This document shows positions 1 through 5,771 of a stretch of 24,413 nt of DNA, one piece after another (position 1 is the first letter of the stretch; each line of letters starts with the position of its first letter). The position numbers and the translations under genes are program-made. The notes under the pieces are model-generated. The model saw only the letters and a program-made list of their open reading frames with translations, was not told the DNA's origin and did no database searches. Source of the DNA: JAGOUB01 sp964648045 (lineage in GTDB: Bacteria; Patescibacteriota; Gracilibacteria; Peribacterales; Peribacteraceae); the NCBI GenBank assembly GCA_964648045.1, contig CAZYNU010000019.1, forward strand, positions 1 to 24,413, written 5' to 3'.

Positions 1-771
1 CTTGTGCCCAATTTAGGCGTAGTGACGGTGGGCGATCGCTCCTTCGTGCTTTGCGACATCCCGGGCCTCATCGAGGGCGCTAGCGAGGGCAAGGGACTCG
101 GCCATGAGTTCCTCCGCCACGTGGAGCGCTGCGGCATCCTGCTGCACCTCATCGACGTGAATCGCGCCTTCCCGCCTGAGGGAGGCGAGCTTGATCCGGG
201 CCTACTGATTCAGGAGTACCGCACCATCCGCAAGGAACTGGAGAAGAGCTCGGCCACGCTGGCTAGCAAGAAGGAGCTCGTCGTGTTCAATAAGATCGAC
301 CTCATCCCCGATCACCTCGACGCCATCCGCAAGGCCTTCAAGAAGGAGAAGATCGAGGTCGCCGCCGAGATTTCGGCTGCCACCACCGTGGGCACCAAGG
401 AGCTCATGAACCGCCTGATGCCCGTGGTGATTGCTGAGCGTGAACTGCGTGATGCAGCCGAGATTGCCCTAGAGCCGCCCCGCGATGGTCCGGTGGTGCT
501 CCGTCCCCACTTGGATGACACGCGCATGGGTGCCTACCGCATTGAAGTGAAAGATGGCGGTGTGTACGTGACGGGCAAGCGCATCGAGCAATTTACGCAA
601 ATGACCGAATTCAACAGTCGCGGCGCCGTCGATCGCTTCCGCGACGTGCTCGATCGTACGGGTCTGCGCCGCGCCATCAAGCGTGCCCGCCCCACGCCCG
701 ACTGTCCGGTGACCATTGGCAAGATTCGCGTGGAGACGTATTTGGAAGAAGGCGATTTGATTTGGGAGTGA
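1..771 (+). CDS. obg: Obg/CgtA family GTPase, 3' part
   Basis: The frame is open from base 1, so the gene starts outside the window. The missing part is the glycine-rich Obg domain and the P-loop. What remains begins at the segment PNLGVV that follows switch I, then shows G3 (DIPG, about residue 19 of the visible part), G4 (NKID, about residue 98) and G5 (SAAT). The last 75 or so residues form the C-terminal OCT domain (ending VETYLEEGDLIWE). Obg is a ribosome-associated GTPase acting in large-subunit maturation and stress responses. The OCT domain is present only in a subset of Obg proteins. Codon use is G/C-rich. A hairpin with stems CCACTGTG/CACAGTGG (778-785 and 809-816) lies just downstream but has no T-run, so termination there is uncertain. 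Confidence 0.95.
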   Translation, partial: LVPNLGVVTVGDRSFVLCDIPGLIEGASEGKGLGHEFLRHVERCGILLHLIDVNRAFPPEGGELDPGLLIQEYRTIRKELEKSSATLASKKELVVFNKIDLIPDHLDAIRKAFKKEKIEVAAEISAATTVGTKELMNRLMPVVIAERELRDAAEIALEPPRDGPVVLRPHLDDTRMGAYRIEVKDGGVYVTGKRIEQFTQMTEFNSRGAVDRFRDVLDRTGLRRAIKRARPTPDCPVTIGKIRVETYLEEGDLIWE

Positions 772-923
772 GAACGTCCACTGTGTTTCTTGTCCTGCAC
801 GCAAAATTCACAGTGGCAGGCACCATGGTGGCTGTTGGGTAGACACAGAAAATGAACCCTAGCGGTAGCGATGGAACGATGCGGGACCAAGGTTCTGATT
901 GGAAGCGGGCGCCTCCGTCAGTC

Positions 924-1499
924 TCAGGATTGTTGTTCGAATGTGATGCCAGCCAAGCCGATGTCACCCCAACTGCAGTCGGCTTGATCATCCGTTAGGC
1001 CGACCAAGACGCAGAATCTCCCGGTTTTGGCATCGTGAGAAAAGAGCAGACGACTAGTGCTGCGATCTCCAGTGCGGATGAGATACTGAAAGGGCAGCGG
1101 ACGTGACTCAAAATCCAACAAGGCGCAGAAAACCATCATTTCCGGCACGTACACCAGATGCTCTTCCTCGGCCAGGAAGTGCATCTGGTTGGTCAGACGT
1201 TTGTTCAAGCTTTTGCGAGACGGAAAGCGCAATCGCTTCAGACCGGGGGACCTAGTCTGTCGGGCCCACTCACACGTCTCGAGATTGGGCATCGAGAAGC
1301 ATGTAGGCGCGATCGCGACGATGTCTTTGGCGGCGACACCCGGATCGTAAAATGTGAACGTGTCGTCCTCCACCTCGGTGATTCCTTCGGTGAAGGCCAT
1401 GAGCCATGGATAGGCTGCCGGGCCGGCAAGATCTTGGAGCTGTGTGGCGAACTGAACGAAGTTTTTGAGCTGCTTGAGCTCGGGGTAGTGAGTCTGCAT
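924..1499 (-). CDS. Hypothetical protein, 191 aa
   Basis: I do not recognise a family. The protein is soluble, without signal peptide or TM segment, and mixed alpha/beta in look, with aromatic-rich stretches (for example FTFYDPG around residue 50). The ATG start is supported by a strong Shine-Dalgarno stretch, AGGAGAAAGGAG, ending 2 nt before the start. It is the first of three minus-strand genes here (with 1697-2332 and 3067-3729) that have a long leader containing a related hairpin (1552-1601). A consensus -35 TTGACA lies at 1649-1654. Probably a single-gene transcript. Confidence 0.75.
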   Translation of the reverse strand: MQTHYPELKQLKNFVQFATQLQDLAGPAAYPWLMAFTEGITEVEDDTFTFYDPGVAAKDIVAIAPTCFSMPNLETCEWARQTRSPGLKRLRFPSRKSLNKRLTNQMHFLAEEEHLVYVPEMMVFCALLDFESRPLPFQYLIRTGDRSTSRLLFSHDAKTGRFCVLVGLTDDQADCSWGDIGLAGITFEQQS

Positions 1500-1551
1500 G
1501 ACTCCTTTCTCCTAAAGGACTCGAACCGCGAGTGAACGGACTGTGTCGAAC

Positions 1552-1601
1552 AAAGACCAGCGCGCTATTCACCGCTGGCGACGCGCAGGGCGCTGATCTT
1601 T
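1552..1601 (-). promoter_or_regulatory. Leader hairpin, copy 1 of 3
   Basis: A 50-nt inverted repeat lies between the promoter and the start codon of the 924-1499 gene. On the minus strand the arms are AAAGATCAGCGC (1601-1590) and GCGCTGGTCTTT (1563-1552): 12 pairs including one G-U. The loop contains GCGCGTCGCCAGCGGTG, which resembles the loops of the hairpins at 2372-2417 and 3791-3839. Whether it is a structured RNA regulator or a palindromic repeat insertion cannot be decided from one genome. Confidence 0.6.
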
Positions 1602-1624
1602 CCTGAGACAATGGTGTGAATAAT

Positions 1625-1654
1625 CTATTATTGTATGAATATATTTCTTGTCAA
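1625..1654 (-). promoter_or_regulatory. Promoter of the 924-1499 gene
   Basis: A perfect -35 TTGACA (1654-1649, minus strand) is followed 17-18 nt later by an A/T-rich -10 candidate (ATAATA/TAATAG, 1631-1625). This predicts a leader of about 120 nt that includes the hairpin at 1552-1601. Confidence 0.5.
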
Positions 1655-1660
1655 GAATGC

Positions 1661-1690
1661 CATTAAAAATCCCGTAGCCAAAGCTACGGG
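1661..1690 (-). terminator. Rho-independent terminator
   Basis: On the minus strand the stem is CCCGTAGC/GCTACGGG (1690-1683 and 1678-1671) with a 4-nt loop, followed by ATTTTTAATGG. It starts 6 nt after the stop codon of the 1697-2332 gene. Confidence 0.85.
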
Positions 1691-1696
1691 CATGGA

Positions 1697-2332
1697 TTAG
1701 AGGGACGAACGTCGTAGAAGTGCTATAGCTTCGTTTCGCAGGCTATAGACACAGTCGAGGATATACTGGAGATCGGCGTCGGTGGGCCCTTGTTCCAGCA
1801 GTCGCTGCCAAGCGGCGGCACGCAGGGTAGGCACCCAGTAGAGAATGCACAAGAGGATGGTATTTGGGCAATACGCTTGCAGAATGAGCGTTGCGGCCTC
1901 TTCGCGCAGGCTGGGTACGCGCACCAGTACTCGCTCAAGGTCATAGTAGTTGGGACTTTGGTCTAAACAACGCTTCCACGCCTCATGAAGTAAATCGGGT
2001 GCGTCTGCCATCACGGTGCACAGCTGTTCGTTCGTGAGTGTGGGCAACCGCTGCCAGCATTCGCGTTGCAGCTCGGGGACGTGGCAGAGAATCCAAAGTA
2101 AATCATCTCTTGTGGGCGTTTGGCGAAGCAGTTGTTTCCACGCCTCGTGGCGGATAGTGGGTACATACTTCATCACCAGGCCAAGCGACGGATTGTTCAC
2201 TCGACGCAAGAGCAGGAGTTTGCCTGCCTCAATACCGATTGGTTCGGCGCTTTTCTCTTGAAGAAGTCGGCGCAGCGTGTGGTTACTGACGCACTGCGGG
2301 TCAATCGTCTCGGGCAATGGGTGATCCACCAT
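1697..2332 (-). CDS. Helical-repeat (LRV/HEAT-like) protein, 211 aa
   Basis: After about 50 N-terminal residues the protein is built of roughly six tandem units of about 28 residues. The consensus is P-T-x-x-D-L-x-x-I-L-x-x-V-P-x-L-R-x-E-A-W-x-x-L-L-x-Q, suggesting an alpha-solenoid of the leucine-rich-variant or HEAT kind; such folds usually mediate protein-protein contacts. I cannot name a partner. The start is the ATG of MVDHPLPE because TTTAGGA lies 8 nt upstream; the frame stays open 17 codons further upstream but that would use up the Shine-Dalgarno. A minus-strand hairpin (2372-2417) lies in the leader. A clean terminator follows the gene. Confidence 0.75.
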   Translation of the reverse strand: MVDHPLPETIDPQCVSNHTLRRLLQEKSAEPIGIEAGKLLLLRRVNNPSLGLVMKYVPTIRHEAWKQLLRQTPTRDDLLWILCHVPELQRECWQRLPTLTNEQLCTVMADAPDLLHEAWKRCLDQSPNYYDLERVLVRVPSLREEAATLILQAYCPNTILLCILYWVPTLRAAAWQRLLEQGPTDADLQYILDCVYSLRNEAIALLRRSSL

Positions 2333-2371
2333 GACGAATTTCCTAAAGGGACACGGTGCCTGTCTCAAAAT

Positions 2372-2417
2372 GAAACGGGCCACCTAGGCACCTGCCGATG
2401 CCCAAAGGGCCCGTCTC
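2372..2417 (-). promoter_or_regulatory. Leader hairpin, copy 2 of 3
   Basis: On the minus strand the arms are GAGACGGGCC (2417-2408) and GGCCCGTTTC (2381-2372): 10 pairs with one G-U. The loop contains GGGCATCGGCAGGTG, similar to the loops of the copies at 1552-1601 and 3791-3839. The same region can form an alternative pairing, AGGCACC (2392-2386) with GGTGCCT (2362-2356), that reaches toward the ribosome binding site at 2341-2347. Two mutually exclusive folds near a start codon would suit post-transcriptional control, but that is inference. Confidence 0.55.
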
Positions 2418-2450
2418 TGAGAATATCGTTGCTGAAAAGAACGGCCGACA

Positions 2451-2479
2451 ACCATAGTGTGTAGATAAATCATCGGCAA
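2451..2479 (-). promoter_or_regulatory. Candidate promoter of the repeat-protein gene
   Basis: TTGCCG (2479-2474) and TATGGT (2456-2451) on the minus strand, spacer 17 nt. Each box matches the consensus at four of six positions. It would give a leader of a little over 100 nt containing the hairpin at 2372-2417. Confidence 0.35.
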
Positions 2480-2517
2480 TGCCACTTTCGTGCCATCAGG
2501 TTTGGCGCGTGCCTGTT

Positions 2518-2937
2518 TTAAGCGAACACAACACCCGAACGGTACCGTTCCAGCAGCACGCGGTCCGGCGCGAAGAGTTCGAGTGCTAAGGCTGCCTCCA
2601 ATTCGTACCAATCCCACTCTGTCCGCCCCTCGCGTTCGTGCGCGGTCAAATGGCCCGAAACATAGTCGGCCTCGAAGCCAATGGAGAGATAACTGCGTTT
2701 CTTGTCCTCGCGGTAAAAGTCGTAGACCGAGACCAGGCGGCCCACGCTGCATACAATCCCACTCTCCTCGAGCACCTCCCGCGCCGCACCGTCGCGCAGC
2801 GACTCACCGTGTTCCCAGTGGCCGCCGGGCACACCGTAGATGGTGGTACCCTTGCGCGTATCCCTGCCAATGAGAATCTTGTCTTCTTTTTTGACGATGA
2901 CAGCGACGCCAATGGTTGGTCGAAGTGGCTCAGACAT
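2518..2937 (-). CDS. Nudix hydrolase, 139 aa
   Basis: The Nudix box G-x5-E-x7-R-E-x-x-E-E-x-G is complete (GHWEHGESLRDGAAREVLEE, about residues 39-58 counted from MSEPLR), giving the metal-binding REVLEE helix. The family hydrolyses nucleoside diphosphates linked to another moiety, often for nucleotide-pool sanitation; the substrate cannot be read from the sequence. The length is typical for a single-domain enzyme. I chose the ATG at 2937 because the domain begins directly after it. The frame extends to an ATG at 2988, preceded by AGAAGA, so a 17-residue longer form is possible. No terminator is visible before the next promoter. Confidence 0.88.
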   Translation of the reverse strand: MSEPLRPTIGVAVIVKKEDKILIGRDTRKGTTIYGVPGGHWEHGESLRDGAAREVLEESGIVCSVGRLVSVYDFYREDKKRSYLSIGFEADYVSGHLTAHEREGRTEWDWYELEAALALELFAPDRVLLERYRSGVVFA

Positions 2938-3010
2938 AGGACTATGTGTAGCTACAGACGCTGTTCCGAGAGTAAACGTACATATCATCTTCTTACAAGA
3001 ATTGCGGCAT

Positions 3011-3039
3011 CAAAAATCCCCGCTCACATTGTGAGCGGG
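3011..3039 (-). terminator. Rho-independent terminator
   Basis: On the minus strand CCCGCTCAC/GTGAGCGGG (3039-3031 and 3027-3019), loop of 3 nt, followed by GATTTTTG. It lies 27 nt after the stop codon of the 3067-3729 gene. Confidence 0.9.
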
Positions 3040-3066
3040 TGGTCGGAACGATGTGTTCCTGAGTTG

Positions 3067-3729
3067 TTATTTCACCTTCTTGGTGATCAGCATGCCGACT
3101 CCGGGCGGCGTATTCTGTTCCGCCATCGGCTTAAGGAAGACCTTGCCTTCCTCGACTGTGATGGATGTCCGGATGTGCTGCGGCATCTGCCTAAACATCT
3201 CAATCGACAGCTGCCGCGACAGCTCATCGACTGGCATCAGCTGCTGCCAGTCGGCCCCTTGTAGGCCTTCGGCGAGACGAGTCACTTCCTCGACAGGCAG
3301 GAGTTCCGAACAGAGGCAGATGGCATCGCGGAGGGGATCGATACGGTAGATGGAGAGCTGCAGCAAGACGCTGATTAGGGCCACCGAGACGGGCGCGGCC
3401 TGCCAGTCGCCGCCCGGCGCACTGCGCACGGCGGCCATCCAGTCGCGGTTACTGCCAGCGGGCAAGATCATCGACATCTCGTAGTAGCCCGGCTCCGCCC
3501 GCCAGGTCATTCCATCCAGCCAGCGCTGAGTCGATTCCGGCCAGAGCAGGTGCCGGCAAGCGGCGCTCACCCGGATCGTCGAGATGTCCCAGCCGCCATA
3601 GTAGAACGTGAAGTTCCGCGCGATGGGGACACTCAGTACCGGGCCCGGAGGTAGGCCCAACGTGCGTTCGACAGTCGCCTGGTCCACGACCGTGGATGCC
3701 GGCGTAGCTTGATATCTTCTCTTCGCCAT
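3067..3729 (-). CDS. Hypothetical protein, 220 aa
   Basis: Not recognised. It is a soluble protein without signal peptide. A central hydrophobic stretch (VSVALISVLLQLSIY, about residue 130) is too short and mixed to call a TM helix confidently. Several Trp and Pro residues lie in the first half and the tail is basic. I chose the ATG of MAKRRY (3729), with AAGAG about 9 nt upstream; the longer frame begins with TTG inside the leader hairpin and is unlikely. Promoter (3868-3895), leader hairpin (3791-3839) and terminator (3011-3039) define a single-gene transcript built like that of 924-1499. Confidence 0.7.
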   Translation of the reverse strand: MAKRRYQATPASTVVDQATVERTLGLPPGPVLSVPIARNFTFYYGGWDISTIRVSAACRHLLWPESTQRWLDGMTWRAEPGYYEMSMILPAGSNRDWMAAVRSAPGGDWQAAPVSVALISVLLQLSIYRIDPLRDAICLCSELLPVEEVTRLAEGLQGADWQQLMPVDELSRQLSIEMFRQMPQHIRTSITVEEGKVFLKPMAEQNTPPGVGMLITKKVK

Positions 3730-3790
3730 CAATCTAACTCTTGTGCACCGATAGAAGCCGTCGGCTCGGTCTTGTCTCGAGTTTTTCTGC

Positions 3791-3839
3791 AGAGACAAGC
3801 GCCCTGAGCACGGTGGCCATGCGCGAGGCGCTTGTCTCT
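3791..3839 (-). promoter_or_regulatory. Leader hairpin, copy 3 of 3
   Basis: A 49-nt inverted repeat with a perfect 13-bp stem: AGAGACAAGCGCC (3791-3803) and GGCGCTTGTCTCT (3827-3839). The minus-strand loop contains GCGCATGGCCACCGTG, comparable with copies 1 and 2. It sits about 60 nt before the start codon of the 3067-3729 gene and just after its promoter. There is no T-run, so it is not an intrinsic terminator. Confidence 0.65.
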
Positions 3840-3867
3840 TGAATTGACGGTGATTTGAAACGTGTTA

Positions 3868-3895
3868 CTTATACATAAACAGTATTATGTGTCAA
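3868..3895 (-). promoter_or_regulatory. Promoter with operator-like palindrome
   Basis: Minus strand: -35 TTGACA (3895-3890), 16-nt spacer, -10 TATAAG (3873-3868). The spacer overlaps an inverted repeat ACATAA-N6-TTATGT (3873-3890), placed where a repressor could block polymerase. Predicted leader about 130 nt. Confidence 0.65.
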
Positions 3896-3989
3896 TATAT
3901 CGACTCCCAGCCAATCATTCAGGCGAGAGCAGACCTTGGAGTGGCTCTTCATGAGTGAGGGAACTGGCTTCAGGAGGACATTCTGAAGC

Positions 3990-4065
3990 ATGTGACGCAT
4001 GGCCCAACCCTACGGACGGGCGCGAGCGTGTCGAGGGAGGAGGGTGCCAGGTGGAAGGGCTTTCT
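3990..4065 (-). repeat. Interspersed repeat, copy D (inverted)
   Basis: This is a diverged copy of the repeat described at 5403-5475, in the opposite orientation. It shares TGCCAGGTGGA (hairpin end, 4045-4055), CTACGG and GCATG with copy C (5685-5757). The hairpin end faces the toxin gene at 4068. The rest of the 338-bp gap between 3729 and 4068 holds the promoter and leader hairpin of the 3067-3729 gene; I see no gene there. Confidence 0.5.
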
Positions 4066-4067
4066 TG

Positions 4068-4331
4068 TTATACTAGACGGTCATACACGTCCTTCCGCTG
4101 GCCGATGGCCACGACGGTGACCGTGATCGTCTTATGGACAATCTCGTAAATGATCCGGTAGGGCCAAACGCGCAAAGAATAAAAGCCATGGAGAGGCCCC
4201 TGAAGAGGCTTGCCTTGCAAGGGATTCTCCTTCAGACCCTCCAAAGCCGACTGGATATTCAGCTTGATGTCCTCAGGCAGCTTTTGTAGCTGCTTTGCGG
4301 CGCTTGGCTTGAGGCGAACGACGTACGGCAT
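4068..4331 (-). CDS. RelE/ParE-superfamily toxin, 87 aa
   Basis: The pattern is typical: MPYVVRLKPSAAKQLQKLP at the N-terminus, then LQGPLHGFYSLRVWPYRIIYEI, then the last strand ITVTVVAIGQRKDVYD. Basic residues in the R-V-W-P-Y-R-I-I-Y segment and the C-terminal H/R-K-x-Y-D element match RelE-fold mRNA interferases of type II systems. It would cleave mRNA at the ribosome when freed from antitoxin; strict substrate specificity cannot be told. The gene lies downstream of a Phd/YefM-type antitoxin and overlaps it by 59 bp, implying co-expression. No own Shine-Dalgarno is evident before the ATG, which suggests translational coupling. Confidence 0.9.
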   Translation of the reverse strand: MPYVVRLKPSAAKQLQKLPEDIKLNIQSALEGLKENPLQGKPLQGPLHGFYSLRVWPYRIIYEIVHKTITVTVVAIGQRKDVYDRLV

Positions 4332-4587
4332 GGGGGCGGGAAGCGGTTACGGATTCCAGGGGCACGGATCCCCTCTCAGCGCTACCTATGCGGATTGCGC
4401 GAACAAGCGTGGAGTCAGAGAGAATTTCTAGCGTCTCCTGCCACCCCTCATACTCCTCGGCAGACATGACCACGACAGGAGGGTGACCTTCGCGAGTGAT
4501 TGTGACAGACATGCCTGGCTTGCCAGCTTTTTCAAGAAGCTTAAAAAAATCCTGACGAGCAGCGGTAGCAGTAATGTTCTTATTCAT
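4273..4587 (-). CDS. Phd/YefM-family antitoxin, 104 aa
   Basis: The N-terminus NITATAARQDFFKLLEKAGKPG and the MSVTITREGHPPVVVMSAEEYEGWQETLEIL core are characteristic of YefM/Phd DNA-binding antitoxins. Such proteins bind their own promoter and neutralise the toxin through the C-terminal half. Here the C-terminus is unusually long and basic (RRSPQAKRRKAATKAA), encoded by the region that overlaps the toxin frame. The start ATG sits 6 nt after a -10 box, so the mRNA is probably leaderless. Operator-like TGTACA and CGTACA motifs overlap the promoter (4586-4606), matching known YefM-type autoregulation. Confidence 0.88.
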   Translation of the reverse strand: MNKNITATAARQDFFKLLEKAGKPGMSVTITREGHPPVVVMSAEEYEGWQETLEILSDSTLVRAIRIGSAERGSVPLESVTASRPHAVRRSPQAKRRKAATKAA

Positions 4588-4622
4588 ATGTACATATTAA
4601 CGTACACTCTATGCAATGACAA
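4586..4622 (-). promoter_or_regulatory. TA promoter with YefM-type operator
   Basis: Minus strand: -35 TTGTCA (4622-4617), 17-nt spacer, -10 TAATAT (4599-4594), 6 nt, then the antitoxin ATG (4587). A perfect 12-bp palindrome ATATGTACATAT (4586-4597) has a TGTACA core, and a second half-matching CGTACA lies at 4601-4606, 12 bp away centre to centre. TGTACA cores in paired palindromes are the known operator motif of E. coli yefM-yoeB. Binding would cover the -10 and the start codon. Confidence 0.75.
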
Positions 4623-4637
4623 GCGAAGAGCATATCT

Positions 4638-5402
4638 ATGGTGTTTCGTGACTTCGGCCTGCAAGATCAAAGAGGTATGCAGCAATTTCAAACTGATGAG
4701 TGGCTAGATTTTCTGGATAACTACGAACAGTGCGAAAGTTATCTGCAGAAATATCATGCAGGTGACCAAATGGCTCTGAAGTGGGTTTGCATCACCTTAT
4801 TCATGTCTCTTCAGTCGCTCTTCGTTGTTACTCTAAAGGGGACCAACCATGCCAACGTTACTGAAAACTTTGCAACGAAAAAGAGTTGGAAATTTCGTAG
4901 AGTATTCGATCTTGGTGCTGACAAAATTCGGCTTCCACCTGGAACAACAAATGAAATTGAGATTGCGAGCCACTGTGGGGAAAATCGAAATAAGCAGCTT
5001 GCACAAGTACGCAACCACATCGCACTTACCGATAATGATTGGGCTGATATTTGGTCGGAATTTGATCGGCTTCTGAAATTTTGGACATTGTTTAACCGAA
5101 CAGTTTGTTCATGCAAAAGTGAACACAATTGCCTTCTTCCATTCGTGCGTTCCAAGCCAGTTCCAAAGCATGCCTCTTGGCACGAAGCTCTGACGCAACT
5201 GCATCGATTAAGAGATCGATTTATTCATTTCTCACCGGCGTATTTCGCTCATCTTGGTGACCCTGTGCCAGGCATGATTGGACCGTGTCTCGATCTTATG
5301 ATTGCAGTTCTTCGTTCGGGTCGCACGTACAACGAAACTGAGTCTCTTGCTGTCGCTGATCGAATTGCATCGATCAGGGATAGTTTGGCATCGCAAAAAT
5401 GA
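4638..5402 (+). CDS. HEPN-like hypothetical protein, 254 aa
   Basis: A/T-rich gene. The N-terminal part (DEWLDFLDNYEQC, then a helix ALKWVCITLFMSLQSLFVVTLKGTN) and the late motif LRDRFIHFSP resemble, from memory, a family of uncharacterised bacterial proteins with R-N/D-x-F-I-H-F motifs. R192-x4-H197 fits the RX4-6H signature of HEPN domains, common in RNases of defence and toxin systems, but the match is short and activity is inference. The start at ATG 4638 is the longest; an alternative is 4677 (MQQFQTDEW). It is divergent from the antitoxin across 50 bp and ends at the hairpin of repeat copy A. Confidence 0.65.
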   Translation: MVFRDFGLQDQRGMQQFQTDEWLDFLDNYEQCESYLQKYHAGDQMALKWVCITLFMSLQSLFVVTLKGTNHANVTENFATKKSWKFRRVFDLGADKIRLPPGTTNEIEIASHCGENRNKQLAQVRNHIALTDNDWADIWSEFDRLLKFWTLFNRTVCSCKSEHNCLLPFVRSKPVPKHASWHEALTQLHRLRDRFIHFSPAYFAHLGDPVPGMIGPCLDLMIAVLRSGRTYNETESLAVADRIASIRDSLASQK

Positions 5403-5420
5403 ACCCGCCACTTGGCAGGT
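5395..5420 (-). terminator. Hairpin/T-run of repeat copy A (minus strand)
   Basis: On the minus strand ACCTGCC-AAGT-GGCGGGT (5420-5403, one G-U pair) is followed by TCATTTTTG. It would stop transcripts coming from the tRNA-like remnant side; its T-run overlaps the end of the HEPN-like gene. Confidence 0.5.
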
Positions 5421-5475
5421 CTCTACCTTGGTCGTTCTTGCGGAGTGGGTAGGGTGAAACCGTATAATGTGGCAG
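5403..5475 (+). repeat. Interspersed repeat, copy A
   Basis: Order on the plus strand: hairpin (5403-5420), TTGCGG (5438-5443), 19 nt including GTAGGGTGAAA, TATAAT (5463-5468), then a T-run and a tRNA 3'-end remnant (from 5495). Copies B (7399-7475) and E (17510-17580) show the same order with the same 19-nt spacing. Copies C and D are inverted and more diverged. Read as a promoter, the two boxes would drive transcription rightward. Confidence 0.65.
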
Positions 5476-5494
5476 AAGTAAGCCAATTTTTTGG

Positions 5495-5527
5495 TGGTGG
5501 CCCCGGTCGGGATCAATACGAACCAAC
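5495..5527 (-). pseudogene. tRNA 3'-end remnant
   Basis: On the minus strand the segment reads as a T-arm and acceptor 3' strand ending GGGGCCACCA, parallel to the tRNA-Phe end (TGGGCCACCA, 7500-7491). The T-loop carries an apparent 5-nt insertion and no D-arm or anticodon arm follows. A T-run sits just beyond the CCA, as it does beside tRNA-Phe. It may be a displaced attachment-site fragment or a decayed tRNA copy. Confidence 0.45.
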
Positions 5528-5684
5528 TTCTCTCTGAGTTTGTCAAAATGTATGAGGCCTTGAAGGCCATTGAAGAGATCGTTGGTATCTGGATGGGTCC
5601 AGACGGCCGAGTCATCCTCGCGGAGATCCACACCTACGGAGGTGACGGACCCGAGAGTCGCCGAGGTGCCGATGGTGGCAGGGC

Positions 5685-5757
5685 GTAGCGCATGACCCGA
5701 CACTACGGGCGGTGCAAGTAAGTCGGGGCACGAGGCTGCCAGGTGGAGGGTCTTCGT
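5685..5757 (-). repeat. Interspersed repeat, copy C (inverted)
   Basis: Inverted relative to copy A. On the minus strand CTCCACCTGGCAGCCTC is followed by TTGCAC (5717-5712) and then GTAGTGTCGGGTCATGCG. The -10-like box has decayed. It lies directly before the Shine-Dalgarno of the 5772-6479 gene, with its hairpin end facing that gene. Confidence 0.5.
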
Positions 5758-5771
5758 ATTTGGAGATTCGT

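Noticed and set aside
3990..5757. Integron attC sites as an explanation for the repeats
   Set aside because: No paired GTTRRRY/RYYYAAC core sites are visible and copies occur as inverted pairs, unlike a cassette array.
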